In this document: positions 1 through 5,518 of the stretch, piece after piece | Layout of the letters: each line of letters starts with the position of its first letter | Numbering within the stretch: position 1 is the stretch's first letter | Origin: Verrucomicrobiia bacterium | GTDB taxonomy: Bacteria; Verrucomicrobiota; Verrucomicrobiia; Limisphaerales; Palsa-1400 | Direction: 5' to 3' | DNA: 5,518 bases | Assembly: GCA_025934545.1 (NCBI GenBank) | Contig: JAICXV010000202.1 | Span: 1-5,518, forward strand | Notes under the pieces: model-generated | Databases searched by the model: none | What the model was told of the DNA's origin: nothing | Seen by the model: the letters and a program-made list of their open reading frames with translations, nothing else | Position numbers and translations under genes: made by a program

Positions 1-1738
1 CATACATCAGATCGCGGACCTCATCCTCGGCTTGATCGGGCAGATTTTCCGGCTCGGGCACTGGCTCGGACGAAGCGCGTTTGGTGATTTCATACGCGCG
101 CAGAACGTCCTGCCACTCTTTGTTGATGCGGTAAAAAAGGCCGGCATACCGCGAAGCGACTTGATCGAGGGACGACGGCGGTTCGCAAAAGAGTTTTGCC
201 ACGACTGGATTGTATTTTTTGGGATCGTTGGACTCGCAGATGGTCTTTGAAAGTTCCTTTGCGGCTTCGGAAAAATTGGTCTCGTCCAATTTGCAGAATT
301 CAAACCAGGCCGCAAAAACAGGGTCCTTCTTTTTTTCGAGGAAGCGCAGGTTGTTTTCCCACGACGCGCCCCACTGCGGTATCAAATCGTGCTTTAGAAG
401 ATACCCGTTGCGCGTCAGGTCGCCATTGCCTTTTTTGTAATTAACCAACGCCATCATATAGTCGCCAGCTTTGTTGCAGAGTTCATCGCCAAGTTCGTTG
501 GCGGTGCTGATGCGGAAATCGTCGTATGCGTTTTGCCGGACGTTCAGTTCTTTTACGAATTCACGATAGGCTGGAGTGTCTTTTGGCGCTTCGAGCAATG
601 GTTCTTCTTTAGGTTCTGTCGAACTCGCGAAAATGCCGTGCAACGAATAATAATCCTTGGTCGGAATGGGATCGAATTTATGGTCGTGGCAGCGCGCGCA
701 GTTCGCCGTTAGCGCCATTGTGCTTTGGCACAGAATCGTGATGCGGTTGTCGATGATATCGTTTTGTGAATTGTTGAAGCGCTGGCCTAATGTCAGAAAC
801 CCCATCGCGGCGAGATCGCGCGAACGGTGACCGGGGATTTTGTCTGCGGCAATCTGGAGCTTCAGAAATTTGTCGTAAGGCATGTCGTCATTGAAAGCTT
901 TGACGACCCAATCACGATAGGTGTAGGCGTAAATGTAACGGTTATCACGGCCGTTACCGAGCGGCCCGCGAGTGTCGCCATACTGCCCGAGGTCCAGCCA
1001 ATAGCGCGCCCAACGTTCCCCATAATGCGGCGAAGCGAGCAGGCGATCGACGACCTTCTCAAAAGCCCGAGATGATTTGTCGCGGAGGAACGCATCCACT
1101 TCTTTGGCCGTCGGCGGCAGTCCTATAAGGTCAAACGTGGCGCGGCGCAAGAGAGTTACTTTGTCCGCTGGAGCCGAAGGAGTCAGTTTCTGTTGGTTAA
1201 GCTTTTCGAGGATGAACCGATCGATGGGCGATTTCGCCCAATGTTTTTTGTCGGGCGTCTTCGGCACCGCAGGCTTGTGGACCGGTTGATAGGCCCAGTG
1301 CTTGCGGGCCTTGTCCCAATCGATGGCATAGTCGTGGCCCTTGCCGACGCCTTTATCGCGCGGATCGGGCGCGCCCATTTTGATCCAGGTTTCGAGATCG
1401 GCGATTTGTTGGTCGGACAATTTTTTATCCTGCGGCGGCATCAACAAATCTTTATCGGTGTAGCTGACGGCTTTGATCAGGAGACTTTTTTCGGGATGTT
1501 TCAGGACGATGGCAGGGCCGGTCTCGCCGCCTTTGCGCAAAGCGTCGCGGGAATCGAGCAGCAGACCGCCTTTGATTTTCTCCGCGCTCTCGCTGTGACA
1601 TTTGTAGCAGTTTTCGGCGAAGATCGGCCGAATCCTGTTCTCGAAGAAATCGAGTTCTTTTTGGGCAAGCTTTGGCCCTTCAGCGAAAGCGGCGTTGGAA
1701 CAAAGGAACAAACCAACAAAAATTACACGGATTTTCAC
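1..1738 (-). CDS. Planctomycete-type cytochrome c protein (PSCyt1-PSCyt2, expected C-terminal PSD1 domain), 3' end outside window
   Basis: The frame read leftwards from a GTG at 1738-1736 is open for all 579 codons to the window edge. Residues 1-19 form a Sec signal peptide (basic MKIR, hydrophobic core, cleavage after AFA-19). A haem c site CYKCH lies at 44-48, followed by an MPP motif at 100-102 whose Met could be the distal haem ligand; together these fit the planctomycete cytochrome C domain (PSCyt1). About 170-365 matches DUF1549/PSCyt2: SPIDRFIL at 170-177, LPPT at 207-210, SPHYGERWARYWLDL at 236-250, and a second haem site CARCH at 347-351 followed by DHKFDPI. Residues 370-579 show no domain I recognise and probably link to the DUF1553 (PSD1) domain beyond the left edge. 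The GTG is the first possible start after an in-frame TGA inside the upstream gene. The protein probably acts in the periplasm as an electron-transfer partner of the adjacent DUF1501 protein; its substrate is unknown. Confidence 0.93.
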   Translation of the reverse strand, partial: MKIRVIFVGLFLCSNAAFAEGPKLAQKELDFFENRIRPIFAENCYKCHSESAEKIKGGLLLDSRDALRKGGETGPAIVLKHPEKSLLIKAVSYTDKDLLMPPQDKKLSDQQIADLETWIKMGAPDPRDKGVGKGHDYAIDWDKARKHWAYQPVHKPAVPKTPDKKHWAKSPIDRFILEKLNQQKLTPSAPADKVTLLRRATFDLIGLPPTAKEVDAFLRDKSSRAFEKVVDRLLASPHYGERWARYWLDLGQYGDTRGPLGNGRDNRYIYAYTYRDWVVKAFNDDMPYDKFLKLQIAADKIPGHRSRDLAAMGFLTLGQRFNNSQNDIIDNRITILCQSTMALTANCARCHDHKFDPIPTKDYYSLHGIFASSTEPKEEPLLEAPKDTPAYREFVKELNVRQNAYDDFRISTANELGDELCNKAGDYMMALVNYKKGNGDLTRNGYLLKHDLIPQWGASWENNLRFLEKKKDPVFAAWFEFCKLDETNFSEAAKELSKTICESNDPKKYNPVVAKLFCEPPSSLDQVASRYAGLFYRINKEWQDVLRAYEITKRASSEPVPEPENLPDQAEDEVRDLMY

Positions 1739-1766
1739 GGCGTTGGAAAAGCAGTTCGGATTTATT

Positions 1767-3197
1767 TTACGCCAAAATCGGTTTCACCACTTCGCCAAAC
1801 ACGTCGGTCAACCTGAAATCGCGGCCGTTGTAACGATACGTGAGCTTCGTGTGATCGAAGCCGAGCAAGTGAAGCACGGTCGCATGCAAGTCGTGCACGT
1901 GAACTTTGTCCGAGACCGCACGTCCGCCGAAGTCATCCGTTGCGCCGTGAGCGATGCCGCCTTTAACACCGCCGCCGGCCATCCAGATGCTGAACGCTTT
2001 ATTGTTGTGATTGCGCCCAGGATTGCTGCCGCGACTGTTGCCATCGGCTGTGGGGGTGCGGCCGAATTCACCGCCCCAGATTACCAGCGTGTCCTCTAGC
2101 ATGCCGCGTTGTTTCAGATCGCTGAGCAACGCCGCGATCGGTTTATCAATTTCACCGGCCTTTTTCGCAATGTTGTTTTCGATGTCGGTGTGATGGTCCC
2201 AGCCGCCGTGCCACACCTGCACAAAACGAACGCCTTTTTCCAAAAGCCGTCGGGCTGTCAGCATTTGGCGGCCTGGTTGCGTATCGGTGCCGTACATTTT
2301 GCGCGTCGCCTCCGGCTCTTTGCTCAGATCAAAAGCATCGGTCGCTTCCAGTTGCATGTGATACGCCAATTCATAGGCTTCGAGTCGCGCTTCGAGTTGC
2401 GCGTCTTTTTGCAGGTTCTGCGCATGCACGTCGTTCAACTGATGCAGCAGATCGAGCTGGCGACGTTGTTCCGGCAAAGAAACGTATTTGCTTTTGATGT
2501 TTTCGATCATCTTATCGATCGAACCGCTGGACATGTTGATGGGCGTGCCTTGAAACATGCCGGGCAAAAAGGCCGAACGAATATTGGTCGGTTCAACCCG
2601 CCCCGGAGCCAACGCGATGAAGCCCGGAAGATTTTGATTTTCCGTACCCAACCCGTACGTCACCCACGAACCCACGCTGGGCTTCGGCAGGCGGGTTGAA
2701 CCTGTGTTCAACATCAGACTCGCCGCGACGTGATCGGGAATATCCGTGTTCATCGAGCGGATGATGCACATGTCGTCGGCATGCTGACCGAGCAACGGAA
2801 AGACTTCGCTCATTTCCAAGCCGGATTGGCCGTATTTTTTAAACTCGAATGGTGAAGCAAACGCCAACCCGCGATCGTCATCGGGCAAAGACTTGTCGTC
2901 GAACTTTTTCAATAACGGTTTCGGATCGAACGTGTCGATATGAGACGGTGCGCCAGAGGCGAAAATGTGCAGGACCCGTTTCGCTTTCGCGGGGAACGGC
3001 GGTTTTTTCGCAGCCAATGGCGAAAATTCGCCGGCTGCGACGGCTCGAGCATCAGGCGGTTGGAGAATACCCATGCCGACCAGCCCCGTCAGGCTGAGCC
3101 CGCCAAATCCGAGACCCAGACGGTTCAAGAACTGACGGCGCGAAACAAACATGTCTTCGACGCGGTTTTCGCGATCCCGGCAAGTTTTCTCCATCAT
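1767..3197 (-). CDS. DUF1501 protein, Tat-exported, alkaline phosphatase/sulfatase-like clan
   Basis: A complete 476-residue protein of usual family length. The N-terminus has a twin-arginine signal: SRRQFLNR at 19-26, then a Gly/Leu-rich hydrophobic stretch to about 45. Family hallmarks appear in order: FASGAPSHIDTFDPKP (79-94), RSMNTD (147-152), GSWVTYGLG (176-184), NLPGF (189-193), YGTDTQPGRQML (302-313), GGWDHH (331-336), GGEFGRTP (375-382), WMAGGGVKGG (405-414), HVHDLHATVLHLLG (433-446) and TYRYNGRDFRLTDV (453-466). The His/Asp-rich positions are consistent with a metal-binding hydrolase fold, but the reaction is not established for the family. The usual GRDHN motif reads GRNHN at 394-398. 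It is the first gene of a probable operon with the cytochrome gene 28 bases downstream. The start is uncertain: Met1, Met2 and Met16 (codon at 3152-3150) all keep the Tat motif and none has a strong ribosome-binding site. Confidence 0.95.
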   Translation of the reverse strand: MMEKTCRDRENRVEDMFVSRRQFLNRLGLGFGGLSLTGLVGMGILQPPDARAVAAGEFSPLAAKKPPFPAKAKRVLHIFASGAPSHIDTFDPKPLLKKFDDKSLPDDDRGLAFASPFEFKKYGQSGLEMSEVFPLLGQHADDMCIIRSMNTDIPDHVAASLMLNTGSTRLPKPSVGSWVTYGLGTENQNLPGFIALAPGRVEPTNIRSAFLPGMFQGTPINMSSGSIDKMIENIKSKYVSLPEQRRQLDLLHQLNDVHAQNLQKDAQLEARLEAYELAYHMQLEATDAFDLSKEPEATRKMYGTDTQPGRQMLTARRLLEKGVRFVQVWHGGWDHHTDIENNIAKKAGEIDKPIAALLSDLKQRGMLEDTLVIWGGEFGRTPTADGNSRGSNPGRNHNNKAFSIWMAGGGVKGGIAHGATDDFGGRAVSDKVHVHDLHATVLHLLGFDHTKLTYRYNGRDFRLTDVFGEVVKPILA

Positions 3198-3240
3198 AAA
3201 ACACAGTAGTTAATAGTTAGTTTTCGTTAGTGCGGCTGCT

Positions 3241-3267
3241 ATTTTAGACGGTAGTCGCAATCATCAA
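3241..3267 (-). promoter_or_regulatory. Weak candidate promoter for the DUF1501-cytochrome operon
   Basis: Read on the minus strand, TTGATG (3267-3262) and TAAAAT (3246-3241) resemble -35 and -10 boxes, matching 4/6 and 5/6 consensus bases. The spacer of 15 bases is shorter than ideal. It would give a leader of about 40 bases before the ATG at 3197. This is consensus matching only; other sites in this AT-richer stretch are possible. Confidence 0.22.
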
Positions 3268-3365
3268 GTTACGCTAACAAACTCGAGCGCGACCGGGAAC
3301 GGCCGACGGTAAAAGGTTTCAGTCCTATCGCAGCTAAATCCGCCAACTTCAGGGAGGACGGAGCA

Positions 3366-3404
3366 GCAGGATCGCCCACACCAATTCTCTTGTAGCGGTC
3401 CTGC
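3366..3404. repeat. Inverted repeat, possible stem-loop
   Basis: The arms 3366-3375 (GCAGGATCGC) and 3395-3404 (GCGGTCCTGC) can pair over 10 base pairs with one G-T wobble, around a 19-base loop. There is no T-run after it on either strand and no gene ends here, so it is not a simple intrinsic terminator. It could be a structured leader element, an operator or chance. Confidence 0.4.
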
Positions 3405-3436
3405 AGGTGTCGGTTCTAACTATTGACGCTCGTGAA

Positions 3437-3468
3437 CGGATTAACGAGGACGGCGTAGCATTAATCCG
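3437..3468. repeat. Inverted repeat CGGATTAA / TTAATCCG
   Basis: Perfect 8-base arms at 3437-3444 and 3461-3468 are separated by 16 bases. AT-rich half-sites centred 24 bases apart (a little over two helical turns) could be the two halves of a repressor or activator operator between divergent promoters. The sequence alone does not show that a protein binds here. Confidence 0.35.
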
Positions 3469-3521
3469 CCATTCCCGATTTCAAATAAAAGATTGAAGAC
3501 CACTCTCATGAATAACCTCTC

Positions 3522-3550
3522 TGTCGCCGCACACCACAGGTTCGGCGACG
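3522..3550. repeat. Inverted repeat GTCGCCG / CGGCGAC
   Basis: Perfect 7-base arms at 3523-3529 and 3543-3549, extended by one T-G wobble, enclose a 13-base loop. It shares the CGCCG/CGGCG stem core with the two palindromes just downstream, so it may be a diverged first member of the same palindromic cluster. Confidence 0.4.
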
Positions 3551-3568
3551 CTAGAGATAGTCCAAGTC

Positions 3569-3615
3569 CGCCGATTGACAATCGGCGATACAGCCGAGTG
3601 CCACTCGGCGCTACA
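3569..3615. repeat. Tandem palindromes, REP-like (BIME-like) element
   Basis: Two compact perfect palindromes sit 5 bases apart. The first has arms CGCCGATT (3569-3576) and AATCGGCG (3580-3587) around GAC. The second has arms GCCGAGTG (3593-3600) and CACTCGGC (3602-3609) around a single C. Each is followed by a similar tail (GATACA after the first when its last G is shared, GCTACA after the second), so the element reads as two palindrome-plus-tail units with the same GCCG/CGGC core but different inner sequence. This is how extragenic REP-type repeats look, and I recall similar paired palindromes between verrucomicrobial genes, though no other copy exists in this window to prove it is repeated. 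It lies between divergent genes, so it is not a shared terminator. Confidence 0.6.
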
Positions 3616-3690
3616 CCAGCCGCTGCTCAACCCCGGACGAAGGGTAACAAAAGAGATTGTTTTGTGAGAACACTGAGGCTTGCCCCCTGA

Positions 3691-3719
3691 TTGCCTTTGG
3701 CGCCGCAGTAGCATATAAA
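3691..3719 (+). promoter_or_regulatory. Candidate sigma-70-type promoter for the LamG/VCBS protein gene
   Basis: TTGCCT (3691-3696) and TATAAA (3714-3719) match the -35 and -10 consensus at 4/6 and 5/6 positions with an ideal 17-base spacer. Transcription would start near 3726, giving a leader of only about 12 bases before the ATG at 3738. That short leader contains no Shine-Dalgarno sequence, consistent with leaderless-like initiation, or with the real promoter lying further upstream. Confidence 0.4.
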
Positions 3720-3737
3720 TGTGACCCTCAGCCACCA

Positions 3738-5518
3738 ATGAAAACCAAACGCCTGTCGTTGCTCGCGTCGGCAAAAAACATTTCCTCCTATGTCGTCGCG
3801 GCATTGAACGTGACGGTCATCGCCATGACAGCACACGCCAACGGTGGTGCTGGGCTCGCCTTGCAGTTCAACGGTTCAAATAGTTTCGTCTCAGTTGCGT
3901 CCGTACCTGCGCTGGACGCGTTTCCGCTGACTGTTACGGCGTGGTTCAACACGTTTCAGCAAACGCCTGCGCCGGGTGGAATGATTGTTAAATCATCGGA
4001 CCACATAACGGGCTGGCAGGTTTTTGTCGATAATCTGGGACTGCACGCTGCGTATGGCGGCACCAATGGATCAATCGGTAGTTTGGGAAACCCGCTGGGT
4101 ACAAATATTCTCGTGAACGACGGCTCATGGCATCACCTGGCGTTCACGGTAGATGCAAACCGCGGAACACTTTATCTCGATGGCATCCCGCGCGAGACCC
4201 GCGCATGGACGGGCACGCCCAGTGCAACGACCAATAGCGACTTCATGCGCCTCGGCAGTTATAGCGCCGGCGGATCGTTTTACAACGGTGCGCTTGACGA
4301 GGTCACGGTGTGGAACGTCGCGTTAAGCGGGATCCAAATTCAAACCAACATGAACCGCAGCCTTACCGGCAACGAATCGGGGTTGGTCCTTTACTTCCGC
4401 TGCGACGATCTCAACAGAACGAACACCGACGACTCCGCGCCATTCGCTGGCGATAACTTCGGCCTGAACTTTGGCGCTCAGCCTTTCCCTTCCGGAGTGG
4501 CGCCGTTCACGCCCTACGCTGAAACACAGCCTGCCACGACGATCACCACGTCGGGTGCTACTCTCAACGGAATCGGCAACCCCGAAGGAGCCGACACCAG
4601 CGTCTGGTTTGAGTGGGGCGTCACCACGAACTACGGCAACGCCACGTCCCCGCAAGACATTGGCACATTCACCAACCTTATCAATTTCAACCAATTCCTT
4701 TCTGGCCTGAGCGGTGGCAGCACCTATCAATACCGCGCGGTCGCATCGAATATTTTCGGACAGGTATGGGGCACCAATCAGAGCTTTACCACGTTTGTTC
4801 CACCACCGCCGCCGCCGTTCTCTAATATTGTTGCCGGGTTGCCTCCAGTTTATTCAATTTACGCTGGCACGGCAGCGTGGGGGGATTATGACAATGACGG
4901 TCGCCTGGACATTCTCCTTGTCGGCAACGCTTCGGGCACTGGAACAGTCGACCAAATTTGGCGAAACACCGGGAGCGGTTTCGTCAATGCAAATGCCGGC
5001 CTTCCCTCCACAGCGGGTCTTTCCGCAGGATGGGGTGACTTCGACAATGACGGGTCGCTGGACGTGGCGCTCTTGGCGGCGACCACTTGGCAAGTTTGGC
5101 GCAATGGCGGTTCTACATTCACGAACGCCGGTGTCGGACTACCACAGTTGAATGGGGTGGCAGCCTGGGGCGATTTCGACAATGACGGGTTGCCGGACCT
5201 GACGCTCATGGCGCAGATCACGGGCGGTGGCACGGTGTTCTTGCCGGGAGCGCAGGGCGTGTGGCGAAACACCGGCAGTCCGCAAGTGAGCGGCAACTTT
5301 GCAGAAATCAAAACCGCGATACCTGCAGTGAGCTTTCCCTTTTTAGCGTGGGGTGACTTCGACAACGACGGCTGGCCGGATTTGTTTGTTGGCGGCGAAT
5401 ACTTGAACAACAGCGGTTTCGTTACGGCGCGCTCGCCAATCTGGCGAAACACCGGCAAGGATTTTACCAACGTGCTTTCCGCGCCACACGACGGCCTATA
5501 CATGTTCGCTTCCTGGGG
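3738..5518 (+). CDS. Secreted LamG - Fn3-like - VCBS/FG-GAP repeat protein, 3' end outside window
   Basis: The frame from ATG 3738 is open for 593 codons to the right edge. Residues 1-34 form a Sec signal peptide ending in the cleavage motif AHA-34. Residues about 40-225 resemble a LamG/concanavalin A-like domain, with WHHLAFTVD at 131-139, LYLDG at 145-149, and GALDEVTVWNVAL at 184-196, the usual last strand. Residues about 260-353 are an Fn3-like module (ATLNGIGNPEGADTSVWFEWG, 274-294; YQYRAVASNIFG, 330-341). Six prolines at 355-360 form a hinge. From 379 on come VCBS/FG-GAP repeats with WGD(F/Y)DNDG, the calcium-binding DxDxDG loop, at 381, 432, 477 and 538, and a fifth starting at W593; such repeats usually build beta-propeller blades. 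The protein is probably extracellular or surface-bound, contacting glycans or other ligands; no catalytic domain is visible. The start is supported by the signal peptide, not by a ribosome-binding site. Confidence 0.92.
   Translation, partial: MKTKRLSLLASAKNISSYVVAALNVTVIAMTAHANGGAGLALQFNGSNSFVSVASVPALDAFPLTVTAWFNTFQQTPAPGGMIVKSSDHITGWQVFVDNLGLHAAYGGTNGSIGSLGNPLGTNILVNDGSWHHLAFTVDANRGTLYLDGIPRETRAWTGTPSATTNSDFMRLGSYSAGGSFYNGALDEVTVWNVALSGIQIQTNMNRSLTGNESGLVLYFRCDDLNRTNTDDSAPFAGDNFGLNFGAQPFPSGVAPFTPYAETQPATTITTSGATLNGIGNPEGADTSVWFEWGVTTNYGNATSPQDIGTFTNLINFNQFLSGLSGGSTYQYRAVASNIFGQVWGTNQSFTTFVPPPPPPFSNIVAGLPPVYSIYAGTAAWGDYDNDGRLDILLVGNASGTGTVDQIWRNTGSGFVNANAGLPSTAGLSAGWGDFDNDGSLDVALLAATTWQVWRNGGSTFTNAGVGLPQLNGVAAWGDFDNDGLPDLTLMAQITGGGTVFLPGAQGVWRNTGSPQVSGNFAEIKTAIPAVSFPFLAWGDFDNDGWPDLFVGGEYLNNSGFVTARSPIWRNTGKDFTNVLSAPHDGLYMFASW
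4872..5518 (+). repeat. Tandem VCBS/FG-GAP coding repeats
   Basis: Four full units and the start of a fifth begin at the Trp codons at 4878, 5031, 5166, 5349 and 5514, giving unit lengths of 51, 45, 61 and 55 codons. Each unit opens with WGD(F/Y)DNDG, then xxDxxLx, a variable loop, (I/V)WRNTG or WRNGG, and usually an F(T/V)N stretch. The opening and the WRN motif are conserved at DNA level: TGGCGAAACACCGG occurs exactly at 4959-4972, 5262-5275 and 5442-5455. Unit length varies through the middle loop, which is longest in the third unit. Confidence 0.85.

Larger units (their letters stand above)
3198..3737. other. Divergent intergenic region, no convincing gene, rich in inverted repeats
   Basis: These 540 bases separate the minus-strand operon from the plus-strand secreted-protein gene, so both promoters should lie here. 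Short open frames exist (for example 3493-3690 plus and 3481-3804 minus), but they run straight through the palindromes, look like no family and lack ribosome-binding sites. Five inverted repeats occur in order: 3366-3404, 3437-3468, 3522-3550, 3569-3587 and 3593-3609. The first 160 bases next to the DUF1501 gene hold nothing else I recognise. No tRNA, known riboswitch or transposase fragment was seen. Confidence 0.75.

Noticed and set aside
1193..1816. Plus-strand open frame of 207 codons
   Set aside because: It lies antisense to the cytochrome gene, whose own frame carries a signal peptide and family motifs throughout; the plus-strand translation resembles no family.
2109..2699. Plus-strand open frame of 196 codons
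   Set aside because: It is antisense to the well-conserved core of the DUF1501 gene and is a by-product of its codon usage.
3522..3615. CRISPR array or intrinsic terminators
   Set aside because: There are no regularly spaced identical repeats with unique spacers. No T-run follows any stem, and no gene ends in this divergent region.
3493..3690. Small plus-strand open frame of 65 codons
   Set aside because: It reads through the stem-loops and palindromes, has low-complexity Pro/Arg/Ala composition and no supporting signals.
3481..3804. Minus-strand open frame of 107 codons across the intergenic region
   Set aside because: It crosses the palindromes and the start of the plus-strand secreted-protein gene, has no ribosome-binding site and no recognisable domain.
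4323..4730. Minus-strand open frame of 135 codons
   Set aside because: It is antisense to the LamG/Fn3-like part of the secreted protein, which is clearly the coding strand.
4886..5503. Minus-strand open frame of 205 codons with internal repeats (PSLSKSP)
   Set aside because: The repeated residues are simply the reverse strand of the VCBS repeat DNA encoding DFDNDG on the plus strand; there is no start signal or family resemblance.

Overview
The window looks like a piece of a chromosome from the Planctomycetes-Verrucomicrobia-Chlamydiae (PVC) group, most likely a verrucomicrobium related to Pedosphaera/Limisphaerales. The clues are the pairing of a DUF1501 protein with a planctomycete-type cytochrome (PSCyt1/PSCyt2) protein, which is largely confined to these phyla, and the style of the large secreted protein on the other strand (LamG, an Fn3-like module, then VCBS/FG-GAP repeats with WGDFDNDG and WRNTG motifs). 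The phylum call is an inference from family knowledge; no marker gene is present.

Layout. Positions 1-3197 hold a two-gene cluster on the minus strand. The upstream gene (3197-1767) encodes a complete Tat-exported DUF1501 protein of the alkaline phosphatase/sulfatase-like clan. After 28 bases follows a GTG-started gene (1738 to beyond the left edge) for a Sec-exported cytochrome with two CxxCH haem sites. Its frame was translated by hand and is open for all 579 codons visible; the C-terminal domain lies outside the window. Positions 3198-3737 are a 540-base divergent intergenic region with no convincing gene. It contains a run of inverted repeats, the last two of which form a compact tandem-palindrome element resembling REP sequences. 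From 3738 to beyond the right edge, the plus strand encodes a secreted multidomain protein, open for 593 codons: signal peptide, LamG/concanavalin-like domain, Fn3-like module, a run of six prolines, then at least four calcium-binding VCBS/FG-GAP repeats and the start of a fifth.

How the parts relate. The DUF1501 and cytochrome proteins are very probably co-transcribed and both act outside the cytoplasm. Their family pairing is well known but the biochemical job is not settled; surface or periplasmic polysaccharide processing with an electron-transfer step is one idea. The divergent gene encodes a probable cell-surface or secreted adhesion/carbohydrate-contact protein, with no sequence evidence of a functional link beyond neighbourhood. 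None of the three starts has a good Shine-Dalgarno sequence. I see no mobile element, CRISPR array, RNA gene or defence system. The most unexplained stretch is the dyad-rich intergenic region at about 3366-3609.
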